DNA of 64,000 nt from Pseudosulfitobacter pseudonitzschiae. Its GTDB lineage: Bacteria > Pseudomonadota > Alphaproteobacteria > Rhodobacterales > Rhodobacteraceae. Positions within the stretch are counted from its first letter, which is position 1. Every line of letters starts with the position of its first letter. The stretch spans positions 372,001 through 436,000 of the forward strand of contig NZ_FQVP01000003.1 of assembly GCF_900129395.1 (NCBI RefSeq), read 5' to 3'. This document shows positions 18,049 through 26,469 of the stretch, one piece after another. Both the position numbers and the translations under genes were made by a program. Under the pieces are notes generated by a model. That model had not been told where the DNA came from and made no database searches. It saw only the letters and a list, made by a program, of their open reading frames with translations.

Positions 18049-18072
18049 CACCGACCCGCGCGGGCGTATAAG
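18045..18072 (+). promoter_or_regulatory. Strong sigma-70-type promoter of rpsD
   Basis: TTGACA (18045-18050), a 16-base spacer and TATAAG (18067-18072) make a near-consensus promoter. The expected start of transcription is near 18079. That leaves an untranslated leader of about 94 bases before the rpsD GTG (18173). The leader has GC-paired parts (GGACCTC-GCAA-GAGG and further downstream), and may be structured. Confidence 0.75.
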
Positions 18073-18172
18073 CGCCCCCTCATTGGTGTTGGTGGACCTC
18101 GCAAGAGGAAGCCTGTCGGGTCATGGACCAGAGGACAACGCCCTTTATGAACCTATATAAAGGAGACCAGCC

Positions 18173-18793
18173 GTGACCAAACGCACGTCTGCCAAGTACA
18201 AAATCGACCGCCGCATGGGCGAAAACATCTGGGGCCGCGCGAAATCGCCGGTCAACCGTCGTGAATATGGCCCCGGCCAGCACGGCCAGCGCCGCAAGGG
18301 CAAACTGTCGGACTTCGGTCTGCAGCTGCGCGCCAAGCAGAAGCTGAAAGGCTACTACGGCGATCTGACCGAAAAACAATTCCGCCGCATCTATGCCGAA
18401 GCCGAGCGTGTCAAAGGCGACACCGGTGAAAACCTGATCGGCCTGCTCGAGCGTCGCCTGGACGCCGTTGTCTACCGCGCGAAATTTGTGGCGACCGTGT
18501 TCGCGGCCCGTCAGTTCGTGAACCACGGCCACGTCCGTGTGAACGGCAAGAAAGTGAACATCCCGTCCTACCGCGTCAAAGAAGGCGACGTGATCGAAGT
18601 GCGTGACCGTTCCAAGCAGATGGCGGCCATCCTGGAAGCCACACAGCTGCCCGAGCGTGACGTGCCCGACTACATGGACGTTGACCACTCGAAGCTGACC
18701 GCCACATTCGTGCGCACACCCGCATTCGGCGATGTGCCGTACCCGGTGGTGATGGAACCGAACCTCGTGGTCGAATTCTACGCCAAGAACTGA
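18173..18793 (+). CDS. rpsD: 30S ribosomal protein S4
   Basis: S4 binds 16S rRNA early in 30S assembly and shapes decoding accuracy. The 206-residue protein has the usual N-terminal extension ([17 protein letters not shown]) and an S4 RNA-binding domain (about residues 95-160, [21 protein letters not shown]). The N-terminal zinc-Cys set found in some bacteria is absent. GTG 18173 follows AAAGGAGA. The gene stands alone rather than in the alpha operon, with its own strong promoter and terminator. Confidence 0.97.
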   Translation: MTKRTSAKYKIDRRMGENIWGRAKSPVNRREYGPGQHGQRRKGKLSDFGLQLRAKQKLKGYYGDLTEKQFRRIYAEAERVKGDTGENLIGLLERRLDAVVYRAKFVATVFAARQFVNHGHVRVNGKKVNIPSYRVKEGDVIEVRDRSKQMAAILEATQLPERDVPDYMDVDHSKLTATFVRTPAFGDVPYPVVMEPNLVVEFYAKN

Positions 18794-18819
18794 TCGTTTC
18801 GATCTGTTCCGAAACTTAC

Positions 18820-18850
18820 AAAAGGCCGCGCCCCCGAGCGCGGCCTTTTT
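18820..18850. terminator. Bidirectional terminator of rpsD and the UdgX gene
   Basis: A 10-base stem (AAGGCCGCGC 18822-18831, GCGCGGCCTT 18838-18847) with a 6-base loop has T tails on both strands. It lies between rpsD and the convergent gene ending at 18862. Confidence 0.9.
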
Positions 18851-18861
18851 GCATTAGGCGC

Positions 18862-20295
18862 TTACGCAACCAGACGAGCCCTCTGCGCGGCCTGCGCCAG
18901 ATCGGCGCGGAACAGTTCCGTCTGCGCCGCGCGCAGCGATGCGTCCGGCAGGCGCAACAGATAGGACGGGTGCAGCGTCACCAGAACCGGCCCATAAGCC
19001 GTATCCTCGACCTGTCCGCGTCGTTTCAGGATGCCATCCTTGGTCCCGGTCAGTGCCAGCAGGGCCGTCCCGCCCATCGCCAGGATCAACTTGGGTTTGA
19101 CCAAGGCCACCTCGGCCTCGAGCCACCATTTGCAATGCTGCACCTCGCCCTGATTGGGTGCCTGATGCATCCGGCGTTTGCCACGTTGCTGGAATTTGAA
19201 GTGTTTTACAGCGTTCGTGACATAGGTTGCCTGCCGGTCCAGTCCTGCCTGTGCAGCAATCTCGTCAAAAAGCTGTCCCGCTGGCCCGACAAAGGGACGC
19301 CCCGTCCGGTCCTCGACATCGCCGGGCTGTTCGCCCACCACCATCAGCGCAGCGTCACGCGGCCCTTCGCCGGTCACCGCCTGTGTGGCGGGGCCGCACA
19401 GGGCGCACCGGGTGCAGCTGCGGATTTGCGCGTTCACCGTCTCCAGGCTGTCGCGGGTCGCGGTGGCGCGCAGGTCGGCCAGGCTGGCGGTGATCCGTTC
19501 GGCCCGCAGCGGCGGCAGGGTCGGCATGGCCTCTTGCATCTGACGGGCGCGCGCCTCGGCATTGGCCAGCAACTGTGGGATGTGCCGGGTTTCTGGCATG
19601 TTCTTCCAGTATTTGCGCGGCATCTCCGAGGTCATTGCCTGCACCTTGACCCGCGCGGGGTTGAAGATATTGCAGAAATATGTGCCCCAAAGCTCTTCGG
19701 TCGCGTCCTCGGGCAGATCGGGCCGCGCCTGACCGGGCGCAAAGCTCAGGCGGCCATCCTCGAATCGTGCGGTGACACCGGGGGTGACGATCATCCAGTC
19801 CATGTCGCCGAACCGCTTTGCGAAAAACGGGGCAGTTGGCTCAACCGTGTGATATGTCGGCTCGAACCAGGCGGCAAAGCGGCGGCGGGGGCCAGTGGCG
19901 CTCAGGTCGCGAAAGCGGACAAAGGCTTTCATCTTGTGCGCGCAGCGGTTCACGTTCTTTTCCAGCCTGCGCAGATGGGACAGCTGTGCGTCGCCCCGAT
20001 CCTGCATCAAAGCGGGCGTGTCCCGCAGCCGCCACAGGAAGGTATAAAGCCGGGCAAAACGGTCGTCATCGCTGTGCCAGACTACGCGATTGGCCATGTC
20101 GACGAAGGATTTCGGCACAGTCACCTGCGCGGGCGTGGTTTTGCGACGCGGCTGGGCGGCGAACAGGTCCACCTGTGCGGGATCGTCAAAGGACCACAAC
20201 ACATCCTCGGGACGCACATCTTCTGCCAGCAACCCGCGCGCCGCGTAGCGCCAGGCCTGCGCCGTGCCGATGCGGGGCAGGGCGATGGTGCGCAT
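18862..20295 (-). CDS. UdgX-family uracil-DNA-binding protein fused to an N-terminal DUF4130 domain
   Basis: The 477-residue protein has two parts. Residues 1 to about 260 match DUF4130, a domain linked to radical SAM repair proteins (PKSFVDMANRVVWHSDDDRF, then WMIVTPGVTARF). The C-terminal part is a family-4-like uracil glycosylase domain with CTRCALC iron-sulfur Cys residues, GEQPGD motif A, FVGPAG, VTNAVKHFKF and LHPSYLL. The KRRMH motif (His377) is the R-loop seen in UdgX, whose His forms a covalent bond with the abasic sugar after uracil removal. It is translationally coupled to the radical SAM gene (1-base overlap) under a shared SOS box. Confidence 0.9.
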   Translation of the reverse strand: MRTIALPRIGTAQAWRYAARGLLAEDVRPEDVLWSFDDPAQVDLFAAQPRRKTTPAQVTVPKSFVDMANRVVWHSDDDRFARLYTFLWRLRDTPALMQDRGDAQLSHLRRLEKNVNRCAHKMKAFVRFRDLSATGPRRRFAAWFEPTYHTVEPTAPFFAKRFGDMDWMIVTPGVTARFEDGRLSFAPGQARPDLPEDATEELWGTYFCNIFNPARVKVQAMTSEMPRKYWKNMPETRHIPQLLANAEARARQMQEAMPTLPPLRAERITASLADLRATATRDSLETVNAQIRSCTRCALCGPATQAVTGEGPRDAALMVVGEQPGDVEDRTGRPFVGPAGQLFDEIAAQAGLDRQATYVTNAVKHFKFQQRGKRRMHQAPNQGEVQHCKWWLEAEVALVKPKLILAMGGTALLALTGTKDGILKRRGQVEDTAYGPVLVTLHPSYLLRLPDASLRAAQTELFRADLAQAAQRARLVA

Positions 20296-21527
20296 CAGAA
20301 CAGGCTAAGCTGTTCGGGGGGCGGGGCAAAGCGCGCGCGCAGGTCGGCGCTGTCGGTCAGCCGCCCCGGCGACCAGTCGCGCAGCGTGATGAAAGGCCGC
20401 GCCTTTTTCAGCAGCGCACCCATGCGTTGCAGATCGGCATAGCGCAGATCACGGTGTCTGCGCGTGCTGAGGATACGGTTCACCGTACGAACGCCAAACC
20501 CCGGCACCCGCAGCAGCAAATCACGCGAGGCCCGCTGCACGTCCAGCGGAAACAGCCCGCGGTGCGCGATGGCCCACGCCAGCTTTGGGTCCATGTCCAG
20601 ATCCAGATTGCCCGCCTGCGTCACACCGGTGATCTCGTCCACCGAAAACCCGTAGAAGCGCAGCAGCCAGTCGGCCTGATAGAGGCGGTGTTCACGCACC
20701 AAGGGCGGCTGCACCAGCGGCAGTTTTGCGCTGCTGTCGGGGATCGGGGAAAAGGCGGAATAATACACCCGTTTCAGCCCGTAACTGCCGTACAGGCTGT
20801 TGGCTTGCCCCAGAATGGTGGCGTCGTTCGACCCGTCCGCGCCAACGATAACCTGGGTGGATTGCCCTGCGGGCGCGAACTTTGGTGGGCGTTTGCCACT
20901 GTGCGAACGATCCTTTGACGCGGCGCGCCCGGCTTTGACATCCTGCATCGCGCTGCGGATGGTCGCAGGGTTCTTTTCGGGGGCATAGGCGGCCACCGCC
21001 GCCTCGGTCGGCAGTTCGACGTTGATCGACAGGCGGTCGGCGTAGAGGCCTGCAGCGGCGATCAGCTCGGGCGCGGCATCGGGGATGGTTTTCAGGTGGA
21101 TATAACCGCGAAAATTCTCGCGCTCGCGCAGCAGTCGGGCGATCTGGACCATATCCTCCATCGTCTTGTCCGGCGACTGGATGATGCCCGAGGACAAGAA
21201 CAGCCCCTCGATATAGTTGCGGCGATAGAATTCGATGGTCAGCGACACGACCTCTTCGGGGGTAAACCGGGCGCGGGGCGTGTTCGAGGACACGCGGTTG
21301 ACGCAATAGGCACAGTCGTAAATGCAGAAGTTGGTCATCAGGATCTTGAGCAGGCTGATGCAGCGCCCGTCGGGCGTATAGGCATGGCATATTCCCGATC
21401 CTTCGTTCGAGCCAAGCCCCTTGCCGTCGCGGCTGTTGCGTTTGTTACCCCCCGACGAGGCGCAGGAAGCGTCATAGCGTGCCGCATCAGAGAGAATCGC
21501 GAGTTTTTCTGACAGTGTTTTAACCAT
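20295..21527 (-). CDS. Putative DNA modification/repair radical SAM protein
   Basis: The 410-residue protein has the radical SAM cluster motif CX3CX2C (CIYDCAYC, about residue 73), preceded by SLLKILMTNF. A C-terminal helix-hairpin-helix-like segment (RVPGFGVRTVNRILSTRR) suggests DNA binding. This is the family regularly linked to UdgX/DUF4130. Its reaction is not established; a role in repair or modification of damaged bases is inferred from context. It is the first gene of the operon, and a GTTC-N7-GTTC SOS box lies three bases upstream of its ATG. Confidence 0.92.
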   Translation of the reverse strand: MVKTLSEKLAILSDAARYDASCASSGGNKRNSRDGKGLGSNEGSGICHAYTPDGRCISLLKILMTNFCIYDCAYCVNRVSSNTPRARFTPEEVVSLTIEFYRRNYIEGLFLSSGIIQSPDKTMEDMVQIARLLRERENFRGYIHLKTIPDAAPELIAAAGLYADRLSINVELPTEAAVAAYAPEKNPATIRSAMQDVKAGRAASKDRSHSGKRPPKFAPAGQSTQVIVGADGSNDATILGQANSLYGSYGLKRVYYSAFSPIPDSSAKLPLVQPPLVREHRLYQADWLLRFYGFSVDEITGVTQAGNLDLDMDPKLAWAIAHRGLFPLDVQRASRDLLLRVPGFGVRTVNRILSTRRHRDLRYADLQRMGALLKKARPFITLRDWSPGRLTDSADLRARFAPPPEQLSLF

Positions 21528-21529
21528 TT

Positions 21530-21544
21530 GTTCACTTTATGTTC
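21530..21544. promoter_or_regulatory. LexA (SOS) box, GTTC-N7-GTTC
   Basis: GTTCACTTTATGTTC matches exactly the direct-repeat LexA site known from Rhodobacter and other alphaproteobacteria. It lies just upstream of the radical SAM ATG (21527), overlapping the leader and close to the ribosome site AGGAAG, so bound LexA would block transcription. The divergent hisC gene is 126 bases away and is less likely to be the target. Confidence 0.8.
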
Positions 21545-21669
21545 TTCCTGCTGGCGGTGCAACACAAAGGACGTTAGGACACACTGGCATTGGCAAACTT
21601 CCGCATCCGCAAAAGGGCATGGCGCAGGCGCGTTTGGCTCGCTAAAACAACCTCCGAAGGAGCCAACCC

Positions 21670-22761
21670 ATGACCCAAGCGATTGCGCCACAACCCGGCA
21701 TCATGTCCATCGACCCATACGTGGGGGGCACCAGCCATGTGGCGGGCGTGGAAAATGCGGTAAAGCTGTCGTCGAACGAGAACCCGCTGGGGCCGTCCGA
21801 CAAGGCAATGGAGGCGTTCCGCCGGGCATCGCACCAGCTGCACCGCTACCCGTCGACCGACCACGCGTCACTGCGCGCCGCCCTGGCGCAGGTCCACGGT
21901 GTCGACGCCGAGCGGATCATTTGCGGTGCAGGATCGGACGAAATCATTGCGTTTCTGTGCAACGCCTATGCCGGGCCGGGCACCGAGGTCGTGCACACCG
22001 TCCACGGCTTTGGCATGTATTCCATCAGCGCAAAGGCAGCAGGGGCGACACCTGTGGAAGTGCTGGAAGCCGACCGGGTCACGGACGTCGATGCGCTGTT
22101 GGCGGCCTGCACCAAAAAGACGCGGCTGGTGTTCATTGCCAACCCCAACAATCCCACCGGCACCATGATCGCGGACACGGAAATCGCACGTCTGGCGGAC
22201 GGCCTGCCGAAACAGGCGCTGCTGGTGCTGGACGGGGCCTATGCCGATTACGTCGAGGGCTATGATGGCGGGGCGTCGCTGGTGGACAGCCGTCAGAACG
22301 TCGTGATGACCCGTACGTTCTCGAAACTTTACGGACTGGGCGGGTTGCGCATTGGCTGGGGCTATGGTCCGGCCCATGTGATTGACGTGCTGAACCGTGT
22401 GCGTGGTCCGTTCAACGTAAGCCAGGCGGCGCTGGACACCGCCGAGGCGGCGGTGCGCGACGTGGCCTATGCCGACCACTGCCGCAGTGAAAACGCCCGT
22501 TGCCGCACCATTCTGGCCGAGGGTCTGGCCGCTCTGGGTGTGCCGTCGGACGTGAGCCACGCCAATTTCGTGCTGGCCCGTTTCGGCAGCGCCGACGAGG
22601 CGAACGCCTGCGATGCGTGGTTGCAGACCCAGGGGCTGATCGTGCGCCGTGTCGCGGGCTATAAACTGCCGGCCGCGCTGCGCATCACTGTCGGCGACGA
22701 AAGCGCTTGCCGCCGCGTGGTGCACGCGGTGCGTCAGTTCAAAGAAAGCAAAAGCGCATGA
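21670..22761 (+). CDS. hisC: Histidinol-phosphate / aromatic aminotransferase
   Basis: This 363-residue fold-type I PLP enzyme has [10 protein letters not shown] at the start, the PLP lysine in [16 protein letters not shown], and the Arg-containing C-terminal segment. HisC transfers an amino group to imidazole acetol phosphate. In this setting, overlapping tyrA by four bases, it may also or mainly serve tyrosine and phenylalanine synthesis. ATG 21670 follows GAAGGAG. The gene starts a three-gene operon with tyrA and an extensin-like protein. Confidence 0.92.
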   Translation: MTQAIAPQPGIMSIDPYVGGTSHVAGVENAVKLSSNENPLGPSDKAMEAFRRASHQLHRYPSTDHASLRAALAQVHGVDAERIICGAGSDEIIAFLCNAYAGPGTEVVHTVHGFGMYSISAKAAGATPVEVLEADRVTDVDALLAACTKKTRLVFIANPNNPTGTMIADTEIARLADGLPKQALLVLDGAYADYVEGYDGGASLVDSRQNVVMTRTFSKLYGLGGLRIGWGYGPAHVIDVLNRVRGPFNVSQAALDTAEAAVRDVAYADHCRSENARCRTILAEGLAALGVPSDVSHANFVLARFGSADEANACDAWLQTQGLIVRRVAGYKLPAALRITVGDESACRRVVHAVRQFKESKSA

Positions 22762-23699
22762 CCGGTGTTGCACAGGCCCCTGTCTACAACCGCATTGCGC
22801 TGATCGGTCTCGGGCTGATTGCCTCGTCGATGTTCTGGGCGATCCAACGCGGCGGGCTTGCGGGCGAGGTAACGGGATATGCCCGCAGCCAGGCCACCCG
22901 CGACACCGCGCGCCGGATCGGGCTGACGGATCGCGTGTGCGACACCGCCGCCGAAGCGGTCGCGGGTGCCGATCTGGTGGTGCTGGCCGTACCCGTGGGG
23001 GCGATGGCCGCCGTTGCTGCCGAGATTGCGCCGCATCTGGCCAAAGGTGCGACCGTGACCGACGTAGGCTCGGTCAAGCGTAGCGTGATCGAAAGCGTCG
23101 GCCCGCATTTGCCCGAAGGGGTACACTTTATTCCCGGTCACCCGCTGGCAGGGACCGAACATTCAGGACCGGAATCGGGCTTTGCAACCTTGTTCGACAA
23201 CCGGTGGTGCCTGCTGGTCCCGGTCGAGGGGACAGACCCGCAAGCCACCGCGCGCTTGCGTGCGCTGTGGGAGGGCATCGGCTCCAATGTCGAGGAAATG
23301 GATGCCGACCACCATGACCTGGTGCTGGCCGTCACATCGCATACGCCGCACCTGATCGCTTACACGATGGTGGGCGTGGCCGATGACCTGGGCCGCGTCA
23401 CCGATGGTGAAGTCATCAAATACTCTGCGGCCGGCTTTCGGGATTTTACCCGCATCGCCGCATCCGATCCGACCATGTGGCGGGACGTGTTCCTGACCAA
23501 CAAGGACGCGACGCTGGAAATTCTGGGGCGCTTCACCGAAGAGCTGTTCGCACTGCAACGGGCTATCCGGACGGGGGACGGCGACCATTTGTTCGACTAT
23601 TTCACCCGCACCCGCGCAATCCGTCGCGGCATCATCGAAGCGGGACAGGACACCGCCGCGCCGGACTTTGGCCGCACGCCGCAGGTCAGCAAATCATGA
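22758..23699 (+). CDS. Prephenate/arogenate dehydrogenase family protein
   Basis: The 313-residue protein carries the TyrA pattern: the NAD site [26 protein letters not shown], the substrate-binding [14 protein letters not shown], and [11 protein letters not shown]. It makes 4-hydroxyphenylpyruvate or tyrosine from prephenate or arogenate; the sequence does not decide which. It starts at ATG 22758 inside the hisC stop (ATGA) and ends with the same overlap into the extensin-like gene. Confidence 0.93.
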   Translation: MTGVAQAPVYNRIALIGLGLIASSMFWAIQRGGLAGEVTGYARSQATRDTARRIGLTDRVCDTAAEAVAGADLVVLAVPVGAMAAVAAEIAPHLAKGATVTDVGSVKRSVIESVGPHLPEGVHFIPGHPLAGTEHSGPESGFATLFDNRWCLLVPVEGTDPQATARLRALWEGIGSNVEEMDADHHDLVLAVTSHTPHLIAYTMVGVADDLGRVTDGEVIKYSAAGFRDFTRIAASDPTMWRDVFLTNKDATLEILGRFTEELFALQRAIRTGDGDHLFDYFTRTRAIRRGIIEAGQDTAAPDFGRTPQVSKS

Positions 23700-24505
23700 A
23701 GGCGGGGCTGACAGTCGTGTTGGCCCTGTGTCTGGCCACAGCCGCGGCAGCGCAAGCGCCCAAGAAATCGCTTCGTCCGATGCCCCGCGCGGCTGTTTCG
23801 ATGCCTGCGGCAACCGCACAGCCCGTCGTGACCCGTTCCGGGGTGATCCTGCTACAGCCGGACCAAAGCGCGGTGCATCTGGCGTCGGCTGCGTCATTCT
23901 TTGGTCCTTTGTCAGCATTGCGCCCATCCGTGCGGCCCAAATCGCTGGAACAAAAGGCCATGGCAAAGAAACGCAAACGCGCCAAAGGGGCGGTCTGCGG
24001 TGATGTCGACCTGCAAGGCACCTATCTCGGCCCCGTGCCTGGCCCGATAGCGTCCTGTGGCATTGCCGACGCGATCAAGCTGCGATCGGTCTCAGGCATC
24101 GCGCTGAGCCAGGAAGCGGTGATGGATTGCGCAACGGCCAAGGCGTTGAAAACATGGACCGAGCGCAGCGCGAAACCGGCGCTGGCACGTTTGGGCGGTC
24201 TGAAGGGTTACCGCGTCGCCGCGCATTACACCTGCCGCACGCGCAACAATCAGCCCGGCGCGAAAGTGTCCGAACATGGCAAGGGCCGGGCGATTGATAT
24301 CTCGGGCTTTCAATTGCAGAGCGGCGAAATTGTCAGCGTGCTCGAAGGGTGGGACTCCCGCCGTCACGGCAAGGCGCTGCGCAAGATGCACGCGGGGGCG
24401 TGCGGGACGTTCGGTACGGTTCTGGGCCCCGGTTCGGATGGCTATCACCGCGACCACCTGCATTTTGACACGGCGCGCTATCGCAGCGGATCTTATTGCC
24501 GTTAG
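23696..24505 (+). CDS. Secreted extensin-like domain protein
   Basis: The 269-residue product starts with a signal peptide ([20 protein letters not shown]), has a basic Pro/Ala-rich stretch, and ends in the extensin-like C-terminal domain (about residues 95-269). That domain contains HYTCRTRNNQPGAKVSEHGKG, the fold-defining AIDISGF and DGYHRDHLHFDT. The His/Asp pattern (H-G-K-G-R-A-I-D, then H-x-D-H-L-H) resembles zinc peptidases of the D-Ala-D-Ala carboxypeptidase fold, so a peptidoglycan-related role is plausible. It overlaps tyrA by four bases, a link to tyrosine synthesis that is not explained. Confidence 0.87.
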   Translation: MKAGLTVVLALCLATAAAAQAPKKSLRPMPRAAVSMPAATAQPVVTRSGVILLQPDQSAVHLASAASFFGPLSALRPSVRPKSLEQKAMAKKRKRAKGAVCGDVDLQGTYLGPVPGPIASCGIADAIKLRSVSGIALSQEAVMDCATAKALKTWTERSAKPALARLGGLKGYRVAAHYTCRTRNNQPGAKVSEHGKGRAIDISGFQLQSGEIVSVLEGWDSRRHGKALRKMHAGACGTFGTVLGPGSDGYHRDHLHFDTARYRSGSYCR

Positions 24506-24512
24506 GGTGTTC

Positions 24513-24570
24513 GGGGGCTTTGCCCCCGCCGCTGACGCGGCTCCCCCAGGATATTTTGGGCCAAAAGAAG
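24513..24570. repeat. Dispersed intergenic repeat, copy 2
   Basis: GGGGGCTTTGCCCCC is followed by a second small hairpin (GCCGC-TGAC-GCGGC), then CCCCCAGGATATTTTGGGCC and an AAAAGAAG tail. It starts eight bases after the extensin-like gene stop. The order of parts is the same as in the other three copies. Confidence 0.65.
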
Positions 24571-24651
24571 TGGACAGTCCGGGGCGCGGCTTTCATTGCA
24601 TGGGCGAATCGGATTTACCGGCCTGCGACAAAGACAAAGGGGACAGTGTCG

Positions 24652-25182
24652 ATGACGATGTGGGTTTTTGGCTATGGCAGCTTGCTTTGGAACCCCGGTT
24701 TTCCGGTGGCTGATCGGGTTGTCGCACGGCTCAAAGGCTATCAGAGGTCGTTTTGCATGCGTTCGATCCACCACCGTGGCACGGAGGCGGAACCGGGGCT
24801 GGTGCTGGCGCTGGATGCGTCGCCGCCTGCCTCTTGCGAAGGCATCGCAATGGAGGTCGAGGCGGGCGCGGAAGAGGCGACCCTTGAGTATCTGCGCGCC
24901 CGCGAACTGATTTCGTCGGCCTATTACGAGGCGACCGTGTCCTTGCAACTGGTGGACGGGCGGGTGGTCGATGCGGTGGCCTATATCATCGACGCCGAGC
25001 ACGACCAATATTGTGGCGGCCTGCCGCTGGAAGAACAGGCGCAGATCATCGCCAAGGCCGTGGGCGGGCGTGGTCCCAACACCGAATATCTTTTCAACAC
25101 TGCCGATCATTTGAACCAGATCGGGCTGCAAGATGCCGATCTGGACTGGTTGGCGGCGCGTGTACGGGCAATCTGTGCATAA
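24652..25182 (+). CDS. ChaC-like gamma-glutamylcyclotransferase
   Basis: The 176-residue protein has the substrate-binding loop FGYGSLLWNPGF at the start. RARELISSAYYEA carries the probable catalytic Glu, and GPNTEYLFNTADHL lies near the end. ChaC enzymes cleave glutathione to 5-oxoproline and Cys-Gly. ATG 24652 is chosen because the fold begins there; a longer in-frame start would run through the repeat element. It stands alone. Confidence 0.92.
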   Translation: MTMWVFGYGSLLWNPGFPVADRVVARLKGYQRSFCMRSIHHRGTEAEPGLVLALDASPPASCEGIAMEVEAGAEEATLEYLRARELISSAYYEATVSLQLVDGRVVDAVAYIIDAEHDQYCGGLPLEEQAQIIAKAVGGRGPNTEYLFNTADHLNQIGLQDADLDWLAARVRAICA

Positions 25183-25254
25183 TCCCTTGGCCTTGTCGGG
25201 CATTCTTCGTTATCGTTGCTGCAGAGCAGTAAACTAGGGCAAGGACCCGGGCGC

Positions 25255-26469
25255 ATGTCGCAGATGGACCGCGAAGCGCGGCCGCAATTTTCCCAGCCGG
25301 TGCGGCAGATCGCACTGATGCTGATTGTAATCGCCCTGAGCGCGGCGATGGTGTTCGTCGCGGCGCCCAGCGTATTGCCCGTGTTCGAGGCCAACCCCTA
25401 TCTGAACGGGTTCATCTTTTTTGTCTTTCTGATCGGTGTCGTTGCCTGCTTTTGGCAGGTGTTCCAGCTGATCGGATCGGTCCGCTGGATCGAAGGCTTT
25501 GTCGGCGGCACGCAGGACGGTGACGACAAGCCTCCGCAATTGCTTGCGCCGCTGGCGTCCCTCTTGCGCACGCGCGGTGCGCGGATGCAGGTGTCGTCCT
25601 CTTCCACGCGGTCTATTCTGGATTCGGTTGCAACGCGCGTCGACGAAGCGCGCGAAATCACACGTTATATCGTCAACCTACTGATTTTCCTGGGCCTTTT
25701 GGGAACATTCTACGGTCTGGCCACAACCGTGCCCGCGCTGGTCGACACCATTCGCAGCCTTGCCCCGCAAGAGGGCGACGCGGGCGTGGACGTGTTTGGC
25801 CGCCTGATGGACGGTCTGGATTCCCAGCTGAGTGGAATGGGGGTGGCCTTTGGCTCGTCCCTGTTGGGGCTGGCGGGATCGCTGATCGTCGGACTGCTCG
25901 AACTGTTCGCGGGTCACGGACAGAACCGGTTTTACCGCGAGCTGGAAGAATGGCTGAGCTCGATCACGCGGGTCAGCTTTGCCTCGGGCGAAGAGTCCGG
26001 GGGCGATGCGCCCGTGATGGCGGGTGTGATCGACCATCTGGCCGAGCAGATGGAAACCCTGCAACAGATGTTCACCCAGTCGGATATTTCGCGGACCGTC
26101 GTGGACGAAAAGCTGGGGATGCTGGTAGAGGCCATTCACGGCATGACCCGGCAAATGCAGCAGGGTGACCCCGAAAATTCGGCGCTGGAACGTGTGGCTG
26201 CAGGGCAGGAACGGCTGATCGCGCATTTCGAAGCGCAGGGCGGCGGCGACGGCATCGATGCCGAAAGCCGGATGCGGCTGCGGTCGATCGATGTGCAGAT
26301 GCTGCGTATTCTCGAAGAGATCTCCGCAGGTCGTCAGGAAAGCATGGCGGAATTGCGCAGCGACCTGGCCGGGCTCACACAGGCGCTGGCGCAGCCGCGC
26401 GGTGGCAATCGTGGCAATCGTGGGCGCGGGTCCCAGGGCGGGGCGGGAAACATCAAGGGTGACGGCTGA
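25255..26469 (+). CDS. MotA/TolQ/ExbB-type proton channel protein
   Basis: The 404-residue inner-membrane protein has four hydrophobic segments at about residues 19-41, 50-70, 140-165 and 200-225. The last two (IVNLLIFLGLLGTFYGLATT, then GVAFGSSLLGLAGSLIVGLL) match the MotA/TolQ/ExbB channel core. A long cytoplasmic region follows and ends in a Gly/Arg-rich tail (RGGNRGNRGRGSQGG). It overlaps the next gene by one base (TGATG). The partner has a MotB-like membrane Asp, so the two should form an ion-driven stator. No flagellar or Tol genes are near. Confidence 0.88.
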   Translation: MSQMDREARPQFSQPVRQIALMLIVIALSAAMVFVAAPSVLPVFEANPYLNGFIFFVFLIGVVACFWQVFQLIGSVRWIEGFVGGTQDGDDKPPQLLAPLASLLRTRGARMQVSSSSTRSILDSVATRVDEAREITRYIVNLLIFLGLLGTFYGLATTVPALVDTIRSLAPQEGDAGVDVFGRLMDGLDSQLSGMGVAFGSSLLGLAGSLIVGLLELFAGHGQNRFYRELEEWLSSITRVSFASGEESGGDAPVMAGVIDHLAEQMETLQQMFTQSDISRTVVDEKLGMLVEAIHGMTRQMQQGDPENSALERVAAGQERLIAHFEAQGGGDGIDAESRMRLRSIDVQMLRILEEISAGRQESMAELRSDLAGLTQALAQPRGGNRGNRGRGSQGGAGNIKGDG

